Notes: generated by a model from the letters alone, not told the origin. A stretch of DNA of 64,000 bases from an uncultured Candidatus Poseidoniales archaeon (GCA_902563095.1 CACEWA010000002.1:43136-107135); one strand, 5' to 3'. Numbered from the stretch's first letter, positions 34,096 to 43,066 are shown. Program-made: numbers and translations.

Positions 34096-34590
34096 ATGGC
34101 AAAGAAGAAGAAGTCATTCATGACCCCAAAGGCGAGCAGAAGAAAGGCTCGTAAGAAGCGTACAACAGTAACAGGTCGTAAGAAGAAAGAATTCACCTAC
34201 AGAGGATATGAAGTCGAGGAACTCAAGGCAATGCCACTATGGCCGTCTGAAGAAGATCCTAGCGCTCCTTCAATAGTCACACTACTAAGTAGTCGTGCTA
34301 GAAGGTCCATCTCCCGTGGTCTTTCTTCAGAAAACGAGCACTTCATCAGCCGTGTACGACGTTCAACAGGACGCACAATCCGTACACACCGCCGTGATAT
34401 CCCAATCCTTCCAGAATTTGTAGGCAAGCGTATCGCTGTACACAACGGACAGAATTTCGTTGAAATCGATATCAAGCCAGAGATGATAGGCCACTATCTC
34501 GGAGAGTTCGCATTAACCCGCAAGAGTGTTACTCACTCTGGCCCGGGTGTTGGTGCGACCCGCTCTTCTTCACACGTGGCATTGAAGTGA
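34096..34590 (+). CDS. rps19: Small subunit ribosomal protein uS19
   Basis: 164 aa, longer than bacterial S19 through an N-terminal Lys/Arg-rich extension (KKKKSFMTPKASRRKARKK). The core is VGKRIAVHNGQNFVEIDI followed by IGHYLGEFALTRK. Located in the 30S head near the A site. Confidence 0.96.
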   Translation: MAKKKKSFMTPKASRRKARKKRTTVTGRKKKEFTYRGYEVEELKAMPLWPSEEDPSAPSIVTLLSSRARRSISRGLSSENEHFISRVRRSTGRTIRTHRRDIPILPEFVGKRIAVHNGQNFVEIDIKPEMIGHYLGEFALTRKSVTHSGPGVGATRSSSHVALK

Positions 34591-34600
34591 GGTGATTATG

Positions 34601-35200
34601 ATGGGTTGGAAGAAATCAGAAATGGACCGACGCTCAAAGCGCAAAGAACTCCCTCAGAAGGGCTACACTCAGTTACTTCAGGGAAGTCGTCTAGCTACTG
34701 CACGTGCAGTTGAGGCAGACGTACACGTAAAGCACTGCTTCGAAATTGCTCGTGCTATCAAGCACCAAACAGCAGGAGAAGCAATCACTTTCTTGAACAA
34801 TGTATTGAAGATTGACAGTGACAGGCCAGACATCCGAAAGAAGGCAGCAGCCGTTCCTTTCAGACTAGGTTCCGGTAACAAGAAACGCAAGCGATCTGGA
34901 CCATCTATGGTCGGACACCGCAAGGGTGGAATTGGACCGGGACGTTACCCTGTCAAGGCTAGCAGAATCATGATCAAACTCCTAGAGAGTTGCATGGAAA
35001 ATGCTCGCCATCAGTATGAAGACATCGATCCTGAAGAGATGGTAATTACTCACTGCGCAGCACACCGTGGTACAATCAAGAGAGGTTGGACTCCACGTGC
35101 TCGTGGAAGAGCATCTCCAAAGAACCACTACCGAGTTAATCTCGAACTATTCCTAGAAGACTTCAGTGGAGTCGAAGATGAATTGGAGGACGACTTCTGA
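34601..35200 (+). CDS. rpl22: Large subunit ribosomal protein uL22
   Basis: 199 aa. Recognised from KHCFEIARAIKHQTAGEAI, PFRLGSGNKKRKRSGPSM and AAHRGTIKRGWTPRARGRA, the archaeal uL22 tunnel hairpin. The ATG at 34601 is chosen over the ATG at 34598 and GTG at 34592 because GAGGTGA at 34589-34595 sits 5 nt upstream. The SD overlaps the uS19 stop. Confidence 0.95.
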   Translation: MGWKKSEMDRRSKRKELPQKGYTQLLQGSRLATARAVEADVHVKHCFEIARAIKHQTAGEAITFLNNVLKIDSDRPDIRKKAAAVPFRLGSGNKKRKRSGPSMVGHRKGGIGPGRYPVKASRIMIKLLESCMENARHQYEDIDPEEMVITHCAAHRGTIKRGWTPRARGRASPKNHYRVNLELFLEDFSGVEDELEDDF

Positions 35201-35210
35201 GGTGAATATC

Positions 35211-35882
35211 ATGAGCGACAATAAGAGTACACTAAGACGCATTATCGACCGTAACGTCGAGCGCCATTTGGTCAAAGAGTTCTTGATGAACAACACCAAG
35301 AAAGCAGGTTTCGGAGGATTAGACATTCGCCGTACACCTGCTGGAACTGAAGTTATCGTTAAAGCCGAAAGACCAGGAATGGTAATTGGCCGTAAAGGTA
35401 AGATCATCAATGACCTTCAGAAGCAATTGGATGAAAGATTCGGAATCGAAAATCCAAAGTTGAAAGTCGAAGAAGTCGAAGACCCTGCATTGAATGCACA
35501 GGTAATGGCTGAAAAGATTGCAAGCGCTATGGAGCGTGGATGGTATTACCGCCGTGCTGGACACTCTGCTGCACTGAACATCATGGAAGCAGGCGCACGT
35601 GGAGTAATCATCACACTTGCAGGTAAGTTGACCGGTAGCAGAAACAGAACACAGAAGTTCATTCGTGGACACGTTAAGTACTGTGGAGAAACTGCACTGG
35701 AGCACATGGATGTAGGTTATTCAGTATGTATCAAGAAACTTGGAACAATCGGAGTAACTGTAGCAATCATGCGTAAGGGCACAAAACTGCCTCACGAGAT
35801 TTCAATTTACTCTGAAGAGCAACTTCGTATGAATGCAGAAGAAGCTGGTGAAGAGCAAGAAACCGAGGAGGGATCTGAGTGA
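35211..35882 (+). CDS. rps3: Small subunit ribosomal protein uS3
   Basis: 223 aa. The KH domain contains VIGRKGKIINDLQKQL (GxxG loop GRKG), preceded by GFGGLDIRRTPAGTEVIV. The C-terminal domain includes CGETALEHMDVGYSVC, and an acidic tail follows. Binds mRNA at the entry channel. The ATG at 35211 follows GAGGTGAATATC; earlier in-frame Met codons lie inside uL22. Confidence 0.95.
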   Translation: MSDNKSTLRRIIDRNVERHLVKEFLMNNTKKAGFGGLDIRRTPAGTEVIVKAERPGMVIGRKGKIINDLQKQLDERFGIENPKLKVEEVEDPALNAQVMAEKIASAMERGWYYRRAGHSAALNIMEAGARGVIITLAGKLTGSRNRTQKFIRGHVKYCGETALEHMDVGYSVCIKKLGTIGVTVAIMRKGTKLPHEISIYSEEQLRMNAEEAGEEQETEEGSE

Positions 35883-36073
35883 CACATGTTTCTAACAGAG
35901 AAATCGCATCTATGAGCGCTGAGGCACTCGTGGACAGATTGGAAGAGTTGCAAGAAGAACTTCTGCAACTTCGTGCAGAGCAGTCACTTGGTGGAACCCC
36001 TTCAAACATGGGTGCTTTCAAGGCATGCCGACGCTCTATTGCACGAATAAAGACCAAAATGGCATCCCAGTGA
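35879..36073 (+). CDS. rpl29: Large subunit ribosomal protein uL29
   Basis: 64 aa, a two-helix protein near the tunnel exit. Core: SAEALVDRLEELQEELLQLR and the closing CRRSIARIKTKM. The GTG start overlaps the uS3 stop by four bases (GTGA), implying translational coupling. Confidence 0.94.
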   Translation: MTHVSNREIASMSAEALVDRLEELQEELLQLRAEQSLGGTPSNMGAFKACRRSIARIKTKMASQ

Positions 36074-36110
36074 TACAATTAGATTAACAGAATAAAGGAG
36101 GTGAATGAGA

Positions 36111-36410
36111 ATGGCTGCAATCTGCAAAATGTGTGGACTCCCAGATGAATTATGCATCTGTCAGGAGATTGCTAAGGAGCAGCAGAAAGCCACTATCAGC
36201 ACCGACCGCCGCCGCTATGGCAAGATTGTAACCAAGGTCGAAGGAATCGATGATTCTGCTATCGACATCAATCAACTTGCTAAGTTGCTCAAGAACAGAT
36301 GTGCAGCAGGTGGAACTGTGAAAGGCCGTGTGATTGAACTTCAAGGAGATCACAAGAAGAAAGCAGCGGCTGTTTTGCAAAGCAACGGATTCAATGTGGA
36401 GGTGCGATAA
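36111..36410 (+). CDS. Translation initiation factor aIF1 (SUI1 family)
   Basis: 99 aa. An N-terminal Cys cluster CKMCGLPDELCIC (CxxC...CxC, archaeal-type zinc knuckle) precedes the SUI1 domain: RRRYGKIVTKVEGID, LLKNRCAAGGTVKG and IELQGDHKKKAAAVLQSNGF. It promotes start-codon fidelity on the 30S subunit. The ATG at 36111 is preferred because AGGAGGTGA ends only just before the in-frame ATG at 36105. Confidence 0.93.
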   Translation: MAAICKMCGLPDELCICQEIAKEQQKATISTDRRRYGKIVTKVEGIDDSAIDINQLAKLLKNRCAAGGTVKGRVIELQGDHKKKAAAVLQSNGFNVEVR

Positions 36411-36411
36411 G

Positions 36412-36675
36412 ATGGTTAGCGCTCCTCTGAATCAATCTTGGATTGGACGTGACATGATTGTTACATCTTCTCCAGATGCGGCCTTGGTTGGTCGTAGCGG
36501 TCTAGTCGTAGATGAGACCAGAGAAACCATCACAATGCTCGAGAATGACCGCGAGGTTATTCTTGGCAAGAATTCTATTGAATTCAAAATCGGTAACAGC
36601 GATGTTACCATCGACGGAAAGCTGGTACGGCAGCGCTCTGAAGATAGAATATACCGTAACAAAAGGAGTGAGTGA
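36412..36675 (+). CDS. rnp1: RNase P protein component 1 (Rpp29/Pop4)
   Basis: 87 aa. Sm-like barrel of the Rpp29 type: IGRDMIVTSSPDAALVGRSG, LVVDETRETITML and a closing KNSIEFKIG. Binds RNase P RNA with Rpp21 in archaea. Its location between aIF1 and uS17 is the conserved archaeal order and strongly supports the call. Starts 2 nt after the aIF1 stop. Confidence 0.9.
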   Translation: MVSAPLNQSWIGRDMIVTSSPDAALVGRSGLVVDETRETITMLENDREVILGKNSIEFKIGNSDVTIDGKLVRQRSEDRIYRNKRSE

Positions 36676-36680
36676 TTACT

Positions 36681-37016
36681 ATGCGTGACATCGGAGTTGA
36701 TGTGAAGCCCCCTGCCGGTGAGTGGGATGGAGACCAGAACTGCCCGTTCTACGGGTCCCTGCGCCTACGCGGCCAGGTGCTTGAAGGAACAGTGGCAAAT
36801 GTAGGAATGCAAGGAACGATTGTTGTCGAGCGTGACAATGTTCGTTACATGCAGAAATACGAGAGATACGAAAAGCGCACAAGTGCACTTTCAGCTCATC
36901 TGCCGAACTGTATCGGTGGAGTAGAAGTTGGCGACCGTGTGAAGATAATGGAATGCCGTCCACTTTCCAAGACAGTTTCATTCTGTGTCATTGAGAATAA
37001 TGGAGGTGAAGCCTGA
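36681..37016 (+). CDS. rps17: Small subunit ribosomal protein uS17
   Basis: 111 aa. The N-terminal block CPFYGSLRLRGQVLEG is archaeal-type; YMQKYERYEKRTSALSAHLP and GDRVKIMECRPLSKTVSF form the OB-fold core. ATG at 36681 follows the Rpp29 stop by 5 nt; the SD (GGAGTGAGTGA) lies in the end of the upstream gene. Confidence 0.96.
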   Translation: MRDIGVDVKPPAGEWDGDQNCPFYGSLRLRGQVLEGTVANVGMQGTIVVERDNVRYMQKYERYEKRTSALSAHLPNCIGGVEVGDRVKIMECRPLSKTVSFCVIENNGGEA

Positions 37017-37414
37017 TGCGTGGAATTGCAGGAAAGCAAACCCGTGGTCTGCCTACAATGGCTAGATTGCAAGTAGCTGACAACACCGGTGCAAAGATTG
37101 CACAAATAATCAATGTCCGTAAACTAGGTGGTACAATGCGCCGTTACCCTGCAGCAGGTGTAGGTGACTTGATCAAAGTCTCCGTAAAGCGTGGTACTCC
37201 AGAGACCCGCCGCCAAATGTTCAATGCGGTAGTAATCCGCCAACGACGTCCATTCCGTAGAGTAGACGGAACTTGGGTACAATTCGAAGACAATGCCTGT
37301 GTTATCACTAACGAAAAGGGCGATGTCCAAGGTTCTGATATCAAAGGACCAGTATCACGTGAGGCAGCAGAACGCTGGCCTCGTATTGCAGCAACTGCAA
37401 AGCAAATCGTATGA
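37016..37414 (+). CDS. rpl14: Large subunit ribosomal protein uL14
   Basis: 132 aa. Signature LQVADNTGAKIAQIINV and VIRQRRPFRRVDGTWVQFED. The start overlaps the uS17 stop by one base (TGATG). Confidence 0.97.
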   Translation: MRGIAGKQTRGLPTMARLQVADNTGAKIAQIINVRKLGGTMRRYPAAGVGDLIKVSVKRGTPETRRQMFNAVVIRQRRPFRRVDGTWVQFEDNACVITNEKGDVQGSDIKGPVSREAAERWPRIAATAKQIV

Positions 37415-37424
37415 GGTGTGAAGA

Positions 37425-37832
37425 ATGGTAAAGAGTAGCAAACCTGGAAAGCAGCGTAAAGCTCAGTTTAATGCACCAATTCACGTTAAGCGTAAGCGCA
37501 TTCGTGCACGCTTACAATTAGATAAGCCAGACGAGCGTCTAGCAGGTCTTAGATCTGTAACAATCCGCGTTGGCGACACAGTACGTGTTGTTCGAGGAGA
37601 CTATGCTCACGGTGGAAAGAGAGTTGGCGGTAAGCGCAATGCAGATCCGTTAACTGGCAAAGTACTCAATGTAGACTCAAACAAAGGTCGTATCTTCATC
37701 GAAGGAGCAACCGCTACCAAGTCTGACAACAGAGAAGAGGCAGTACCGGTCCATGCCTCTAACGTCGTCGTCACTAAACTGGACGAGACGGACAAGTTGC
37801 GAATGCAACATTTGACCGCAGATAGGAGTTGA
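37425..37832 (+). CDS. rpl24: Large subunit ribosomal protein uL24
   Basis: 135 aa. N-terminal archaeal/eukaryotic extension APIHVKRKRIRARLQLD, then a KOW motif VRVVRGDYAHGGKRVGGKRN. An rRNA assembly protein. GAGGTGTGAAGA precedes the ATG. Confidence 0.95.
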   Translation: MVKSSKPGKQRKAQFNAPIHVKRKRIRARLQLDKPDERLAGLRSVTIRVGDTVRVVRGDYAHGGKRVGGKRNADPLTGKVLNVDSNKGRIFIEGATATKSDNREEAVPVHASNVVVTKLDETDKLRMQHLTADRS

Positions 37833-37837
37833 ATAAA

Positions 37838-38539
37838 ATGGGAAGCAGCAGTCACTTGAAACGTTTGGCCATGCCTCGTACTTGGCCTCTTCCTCGAAAG
37901 ACTACAATTTGGGTCACCCGTCCTCGCGCAGGTGCTCACAGTCTTGAGAGATGCATGCCACTAAATATCGTAATCAGAGACGTAATCGGTCTAGCAAGAT
38001 CTACTCGTGAAGTTCGTACAATTCTACACAATGGACTAGCTAAGGTCGACGGACGCATCGTAAAGGACACCCGCCGTGGTGTTGGAATAATGGATGTACT
38101 AACTCTTGGTGAGGACAACTATCGCTGTGTTCTAGACACAAACGGTCGCCTACGCTACCGTCCAATTTCCCCTGAGGAAGCAACTTGGAAGGTTTGCCGT
38201 ATAGAAGGCAAGTCCACCATCAGAGGCGGTAAGACTCAAGTCCATCTTCACGATGGTCGCAACATCCTAGTCGATGATGCATCAGAGCACAAGACTGGTG
38301 ATTCTCTGAAGATTTCACTACCTGACCAGCAAGTGTTGGAGCACATTAAGTTCGCAGAAGGAACACGCTGTATGCTTGTTGGAGGAGCTCACATTGGAAA
38401 ATTGGCTGATGTAACCAATTACATCGTCAAGCGTTCTAGTATGCCTAACGAAGTTGAATTCGAAGGATTCGGTACAGTCACTGACAATGTATTCACTGTC
38501 GGAGATTGCACTCTACCAGGTGTGGAGGTGAGCCAGTGA
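37838..38539 (+). CDS. rps4e: Small subunit ribosomal protein eS4
   Basis: 233 aa. The N-terminus MGSSSHLKRLAMPRTWPLPR is diagnostic for eS4. An S4 RNA-binding domain (NGLAKVDGRIVKDTRRGVGI) and a KOW region (MLVGGAHIGKLADVTNY) follow. The ATG at 37838 follows the uL24 stop by 5 nt; no bacterial homologue exists in spc operons. Confidence 0.96.
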   Translation: MGSSSHLKRLAMPRTWPLPRKTTIWVTRPRAGAHSLERCMPLNIVIRDVIGLARSTREVRTILHNGLAKVDGRIVKDTRRGVGIMDVLTLGEDNYRCVLDTNGRLRYRPISPEEATWKVCRIEGKSTIRGGKTQVHLHDGRNILVDDASEHKTGDSLKISLPDQQVLEHIKFAEGTRCMLVGGAHIGKLADVTNYIVKRSSMPNEVEFEGFGTVTDNVFTVGDCTLPGVEVSQ

Positions 38540-39063
38540 GCGAGACAGCAAACCCAATGGCAATGCCGCAAATTTCCAAAGTTGTAGTAAACATCGGTGT
38601 TGGAGAAGGTGGAGACCGCCTATCAAATGCTGAGAAAGTATTGGAATTAGTTACTGGAGTCACTCCAATCAGAACTCTAGGTAAGCAGCAAAACCGTGAC
38701 CTAAAGGTACGTGTTGGATTCCCTATTGGATGCAAGGCAACCATCAGAAACTCTGAATCTATCAAGAAATTCCTTACCGATGCTTTCTGGGTCAGAGAGA
38801 ATACAATTCCATCATGGAACTTTGACAAGTCCGGAAACCTATCATTCGGAATACCTGACTATACAGACTTCCCAGACCAGAAGTACGACCCGGACATCGG
38901 AATTTTCGGCATGGACATCAATATCGTGCTAGAGAGACCTGGTCACCGTGTCAGCCGTCGCCGACGTCGTAGTGCAAAGGTCGCACAGAACCACCGAACC
39001 AATGCTGATGATGCCAGAGCATGGTTTGTTGAGAATTATGGTATCAAAATCTTGGAGGAGTGA
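38536..39063 (+). CDS. rpl5: Large subunit ribosomal protein uL5
   Basis: 175 aa. Core [37 protein letters not shown] and [20 protein letters not shown]. Contacts 5S rRNA and the P-site tRNA. The GTG start overlaps the eS4 stop (GTGA) and has GGAGGTGA 5 nt upstream. Confidence 0.95.
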   Translation: MSETANPMAMPQISKVVVNIGVGEGGDRLSNAEKVLELVTGVTPIRTLGKQQNRDLKVRVGFPIGCKATIRNSESIKKFLTDAFWVRENTIPSWNFDKSGNLSFGIPDYTDFPDQKYDPDIGIFGMDINIVLERPGHRVSRRRRRSAKVAQNHRTNADDARAWFVENYGIKILEE

Positions 39064-39065
39064 AA

Positions 39066-39218
39066 ATGGCTCGAGACCATGGAGAACATATTGGAAGAAC
39101 AATCGGATGCCGCAGATGTGGCCGCCGCCGAGGATTGATCCGACGACACGGACTTCGCCTGTGCAGACAGTGCTTCCGTGACATAGCTCCCGAAATAGGA
39201 TTTAAGAAAATGAATTGA
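39066..39218 (+). CDS. rps14: Small subunit ribosomal protein uS14 (zinc-binding form)
   Basis: 50 aa, starting [20 protein letters not shown]. Two CxxC pairs, CRRC and CRQC, form the zinc site of the short archaeal-type uS14. Ends EIGFKKMN. Starts 2 nt after uL5. Confidence 0.95.
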   Translation: MARDHGEHIGRTIGCRRCGRRRGLIRRHGLRLCRQCFRDIAPEIGFKKMN

Positions 39219-39229
39219 GGTGATTATGT

Positions 39230-39619
39230 ATGCAATTTGACCCCCTTAATGACGCACTAGCGAAACTATTCAATGCAGAGCAAGCTGGAAAGTTCAATGT
39301 TGATTTGGCTCCAGCATCCAAATTACTTGGATCTGTTCTAGAGATTATGCAAACCTCCGGCTATGTCGGAGAGATTGAGAAGAACGACGACGGACGAGGA
39401 GGCAAATTCATCGTTCAACTACGTGGCGCAATTAACCAGTGTGGCGTAGTTAAGCCACGCCACTCAGTTCGTCGCCAGGAGTTCGATAAGTGGGAGGGAA
39501 GATATCTTCCTGCTCAAGATTTCGGATTACTGATTTTGACTACCAACAGTGGTGTTATGCACCACAAGGAAGCTAAGGAGAACCGAATTGGTGGTAAACT
39601 CCTAGCATATGTTTTCTGA
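39230..39619 (+). CDS. rps8: Small subunit ribosomal protein uS8
   Basis: 129 aa. DPLNDALAKLFNAEQAGK at the N-terminus and RYLPAQDFGLLILTTNSGVM near the C-terminus are the archaeal uS8 signatures. GAGGTGA precedes the ATG at 39230 by 8 nt. Confidence 0.96.
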   Translation: MQFDPLNDALAKLFNAEQAGKFNVDLAPASKLLGSVLEIMQTSGYVGEIEKNDDGRGGKFIVQLRGAINQCGVVKPRHSVRRQEFDKWEGRYLPAQDFGLLILTTNSGVMHHKEAKENRIGGKLLAYVF

Positions 39620-39628
39620 GGTGATTAT

Positions 39629-40168
39629 ATGGTAAAATTAGATCGAGTTGAACACACTGTAGAACTTCCTGAAGGAGTTACTGCGTCGATTGATGGTGAC
39701 ATGGTCACCATCACAGGCCCAAAGGGCAGCGTTTCTCGTGATTTCGTTAGCGCAAGACACGATATCTTCCAAGAGGGCGGTGCACTGATTGTTCGCGTAG
39801 ATATTCCACGCCGCAAGGAAAGAGCACTAGCAGGTACTTGGAATGCACATCTAAACAATATGGTGAAAGGAGTGACAGATGGTTTCACTTACACACTGAA
39901 GGCATTGTATTCTCACTTCCCAATGACACTAGCGGTAAAAGGGAATCAACTAATTGTGAACAATTACTTTGGTGAGAGAGTACCAAGATCCGCTGCAATT
40001 CTAAACGGAGTTGAAGTAAAAGTACAGAACAAGACAGAAGTCGTTGTCTCTGGAATCGATAAAGAAGCAGTCGGCCAGACCGCTGCAAACATCGAGCGTT
40101 CAACAACCGTCAAGAAGCGAGACCGCCGTGTATTCCAGGATGGAATATATCTGATTGAGAAGGCATGA
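39629..40168 (+). CDS. rpl6: Large subunit ribosomal protein uL6
   Basis: 179 aa with two homologous domains: VELPEGVTASIDGDMVTITG...GPKGSVSRDF and the second-half block VEVKVQNKTEVVVSGIDKEA. The linker TWNAHLNNMVKGVTDGFTY is typical. Sits near the GTPase centre. GAGGTGA upstream. Confidence 0.96.
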   Translation: MVKLDRVEHTVELPEGVTASIDGDMVTITGPKGSVSRDFVSARHDIFQEGGALIVRVDIPRRKERALAGTWNAHLNNMVKGVTDGFTYTLKALYSHFPMTLAVKGNQLIVNNYFGERVPRSAAILNGVEVKVQNKTEVVVSGIDKEAVGQTAANIERSTTVKKRDRRVFQDGIYLIEKA

Positions 40169-40181
40169 AGGAGGAATTGAG

Positions 40182-40847
40182 ATGAGTGATTATGAAGGTA
40201 TGACAGTTGCACAACTCAAGGAATTGCTAAAGGAAGCAGGTTTACCAGTTTCTGGTAAGAAAGCTGACTTAATTGCACGCCTACAAGAAGGAGCAGACGA
40301 ACCAGCACCAGTCGAAGAGGAATCTGTTGAAGAGGAATCAGTCGAAGAAGAATCTGATGAAGAAGATGATTTTGAAGCAGATTACGATGACGATGAAGAT
40401 TGGGATGACGATGAAGATTACAACGAGGAACATGTTGCTCGCCAAAAGCCAGTACTCTCTGAAGAGTTGAAGGCTGCACTCGCACTTCGTGCTGCTCAGA
40501 AGAAGGGAACACCTTCTTTCCGCAGAACAGAATGGTTCCGCTACAAGCGTCTATCTCGTTCCGGCTGGAGAAAGCCACACGGTATGGATAACAAGCAACG
40601 CCGCAATTACAAGTATCGTGGTTCTCTAGTAAGAATCGGACATGGTAAAGTGAACGCAGCAAGCGGACTACACCCATCTGGCTTCGAAGAAGTAATGGTT
40701 CACAACACTAGAGACCTTGACCAAATCGACGCTGAAACCCAGGCAGCACGTGTAGGTGCAACCGTGGGCGGACGCAAGCGTGAGAACATTCACTCTCGTG
40801 CAGACGAATTGGGAATCAGGGTACTAAACCGCAGGAGGGAACGCTGA
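40182..40847 (+). CDS. rpl32e: Ribosomal protein eL32 with N-terminal SAP domain
   Basis: 221 aa, about twice the core eL32 length. Residues 5-40 (GMTVAQLKELLKEAGLPVSG then KKADLIARL) form a SAP helix-extended-helix motif. A strongly acidic Glu/Asp linker (about 45-95) leads to the eL32 core: TPSFRRTEWFRYKRLSRSGW, RKPHGMDNKQRRNYK and GLHPSGFEEVMVHN. The ATG at 40182 follows GGAGGAATTGAG and gives MSDYEGMTVAQ. SAP domains usually bind DNA; here the acidic linker may let the domain sit off the ribosome. It directly overlaps the eL19 start. Confidence 0.93.
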   Translation: MSDYEGMTVAQLKELLKEAGLPVSGKKADLIARLQEGADEPAPVEEESVEEESVEEESDEEDDFEADYDDDEDWDDDEDYNEEHVARQKPVLSEELKAALALRAAQKKGTPSFRRTEWFRYKRLSRSGWRKPHGMDNKQRRNYKYRGSLVRIGHGKVNAASGLHPSGFEEVMVHNTRDLDQIDAETQAARVGATVGGRKRENIHSRADELGIRVLNRRRER

Positions 40848-41305
40848 TGCAGATTACTAACCAAAAGAAGATGGCAGCTCAACTATTGAAATGTGGTGTC
40901 CATAGAATTTGGATTAATCCGTCCTACCTAGATCAGGTAGCACAATCCGTTCAGAAGGAAGATATCCGCGAGGCTATCGACAACGGATGGATCAAAGCAA
41001 AGGCTGTTCAAGGAACTTCTAGAGTTCGCGCTCTAAAGCGCCAAAATCAGAAGAAGAAGGGCCGCAGAAAGGGTCACGGAAAGAGGTCCGGTTCTGCAAA
41101 TGCTCGCAATCCTCGTAAGCAACAATGGATGGCTACCATCCGTGCACAGCGCCGAACTTTGAAGGACATGCGCGAAGATGGAACACTTGACCGCTCTAAA
41201 TATCGCCACTATTACCTAAAGGCAAAAGGTGGCTCCTACCGTTCAATCGCTCACATGAAAGCTCAGATGAGCGTTGAAGGAATTTCTATCGGAGGTGACC
41301 AATGA
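40847..41305 (+). CDS. rpl19e: Large subunit ribosomal protein eL19
   Basis: 152 aa. Signatures NQKKMAAQLLKCGVHRIWI, KKKGRRKGHGKRSGSANAR and the helical tail SKYRHYYLKAKGGSYRSIAH. Absent from bacteria. Starts on the last base of eL32. Confidence 0.96.
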   Translation: MQITNQKKMAAQLLKCGVHRIWINPSYLDQVAQSVQKEDIREAIDNGWIKAKAVQGTSRVRALKRQNQKKKGRRKGHGKRSGSANARNPRKQQWMATIRAQRRTLKDMREDGTLDRSKYRHYYLKAKGGSYRSIAHMKAQMSVEGISIGGDQ

Positions 41306-41817
41306 TGGCAAGGGGACCTAGACAACGTAACCAATACCGCCGACGTCGTAGTGGTGAAACTGACTACAGTCGTCGTCTGAAACTGTTGAAGAGTGGCAAT
41401 TCACGAGCTGTAGTTCGTGTATCCAACACCCGTGTTGTTTGCCAAGTAGTATCTTGGAAAGCAGATGGAGACAAAGTTGAACTTTCCGTAACTGGAGATG
41501 ACCTAGTCGCTCGCTACGGATGGCCAGAGTCTAACTCTCGCAAGAATATTCCAGCATCCTACCTAACCGGATTCGCACTTGGAAAGGCTGCAATTGCTGC
41601 AGGCCATGATGAGGCTGTTCTGGATATCGGTTTGGCAGCTAGTTCAAACGGAAACCGTGTGTTTGCTGCCCTAAAGGGTATGGTTGACGCAGGATTAGAG
41701 ATTCCTCACGGGGAATCTGTTCTACCTGGAGAAGATCGCCTAAACGGTGCACACATCGATGATTCCTATGCTTCTGTTGTAGAAGCGACAAAGACAAAGA
41801 TTGAGGAGGCGTTCTGA
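41302..41817 (+). CDS. rpl18: Large subunit ribosomal protein uL18
   Basis: 171 aa. The N-terminus RQRNQYRRRRSGETDYSRRL and VRVSNTRVVCQVVSW are archaeal/eukaryotic uL18, which binds 5S rRNA. Tandem ATGs at 41302 and 41305; GGAGGTGA lies just upstream and overlaps the eL19 end. Confidence 0.96.
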   Translation: MMARGPRQRNQYRRRRSGETDYSRRLKLLKSGNSRAVVRVSNTRVVCQVVSWKADGDKVELSVTGDDLVARYGWPESNSRKNIPASYLTGFALGKAAIAAGHDEAVLDIGLAASSNGNRVFAALKGMVDAGLEIPHGESVLPGEDRLNGAHIDDSYASVVEATKTKIEEAF

Positions 41818-41818
41818 A

Positions 41819-42589
41819 ATGAGTGATGAAGAGATAACTCAAATGGCACCGGGTCTAATTCAGGCCTTTGCTGCAAAAGAGGAAACTGAAGAAACCGGAG
41901 GCCGTCGCCGCCGTCATTCTTCTGCAGACGAAGCAATTGCTGCTCTACGTACTTGGACACCTAAGACAAGACTCGGCCGTGAAGTTATGGCTGGTAGAAT
42001 TCTAACCTACGAGCAAGCAATGGCATCTGGTCTACCAATCCGTGAAGTAGAAATCGTCGATGCATTGATTCCAAACTTAGAGGATGAAGTCATCAAAGTC
42101 AACATGGTTCAAAGAATGACAGACTCCGGACGACGTGTTCGATTCAACGTCATGGCATGTGTAGGAAACAAAGATGGCTATGTCGGTCTGGCAATGGCAA
42201 AGGGTAAGGAAGTCGCTCAGACTATCCGCAAAGCTCTAACCGCTGCCAAATTGAACCTGATTCAAATCCAGCGTGGTAACGGTTCTTGGGAATCAAGTAC
42301 AGGTCCAGGAACATCAGTTCCATTCAAGGTACAAGGACAGGCTGGTTCAACTCGTGTAACCCTAATGCCAGCACCTGCGGGTAAGGGATTGGTTATCGGA
42401 GAAACTGGAAAGCGTGTACTAACTCTTGCTGGAGTGAGTGACGTTTTGTCTAGAACCAAGGGACAAACCCGTACTACAATAAATTATGCTGCTGCAACAT
42501 TCAATGCATTAGCTGCAATCAACAGAACTCGTGTAAGCGATACACAGAGAGCCCAGTTATTCATTCACAAGGGGAGGCTTCTAGAATGA
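41819..42589 (+). CDS. rps5: Small subunit ribosomal protein uS5
   Basis: 256 aa. A 60-residue N-terminal extension precedes the dsRNA-binding-like domain (VQRMTDSGRRVRFNVMACVG) and the C-terminal block LMPAPAGKGLVIGETGKRVL. The ATG at 41819 follows the uL18 stop by 1 nt, with GAGGAGG upstream. Confidence 0.96.
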   Translation: MSDEEITQMAPGLIQAFAAKEETEETGGRRRRHSSADEAIAALRTWTPKTRLGREVMAGRILTYEQAMASGLPIREVEIVDALIPNLEDEVIKVNMVQRMTDSGRRVRFNVMACVGNKDGYVGLAMAKGKEVAQTIRKALTAAKLNLIQIQRGNGSWESSTGPGTSVPFKVQGQAGSTRVTLMPAPAGKGLVIGETGKRVLTLAGVSDVLSRTKGQTRTTINYAAATFNALAAINRTRVSDTQRAQLFIHKGRLLE

Positions 42590-43056
42590 GTTGGATAGTA
42601 GTAAGAGCTCGCTCGGATGTAAAGGTCGAGCGTTCAATCAAAGAAACAATGGGAATGCTAAACTTGACTCGTGTAAACCACGCAGTCATCATTCCTGAAA
42701 ACCCACAGTACAAGGGTATGCTTCAGAAGGCTAAGGATTACATCACTTGGGGAGATGCAGATGCAGATCTTGTTGAAAAGATGATTTCCGAGCGTGGACG
42801 CCTAGTTGGAGACAAGCCGGTTACAGATGCTGATGTCAGTGAGGCAACCGATTTTGGTTCTATCAAGGAATTTGCAGCAGCAATCGTTTCTGGCGATGCT
42901 ACTGTCAAGGACATGCCTGATATGAAGAGAGTATTCAGATTACATCCACCACGTGGTCCAAAGGGCTGGGGTGGACTAAAGCGCTCCTACGTTATTGGTG
43001 GCGCTCTTGGACCTCGTGGAGAGGATATTTCGGCTTTAGTCGAAAGGATGATTTGA
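42586..43056 (+). CDS. rpl30: Large subunit ribosomal protein uL30
   Basis: 156 aa, the long archaeal form. The core VVRARSDVKVERSIKETMGM and LNLTRVNHAVIIPENPQYKG precede the archaeal C-terminal extension ending FRLHPPRGPKGWGGLKRSYV. The ATG overlaps the uS5 stop (ATGA). Confidence 0.96.
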   Translation: MSWIVVRARSDVKVERSIKETMGMLNLTRVNHAVIIPENPQYKGMLQKAKDYITWGDADADLVEKMISERGRLVGDKPVTDADVSEATDFGSIKEFAAAIVSGDATVKDMPDMKRVFRLHPPRGPKGWGGLKRSYVIGGALGPRGEDISALVERMI

Positions 43057-43066
43057 GGTGATTTTG

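Noticed and set aside
36334-36411. N-terminal extension of Rpp29 reaching back into aIF1
   Set aside because: The ATG at 36412, 2 nt after the aIF1 stop, gives the normal family length; the extension is the shifted reading of aIF1.
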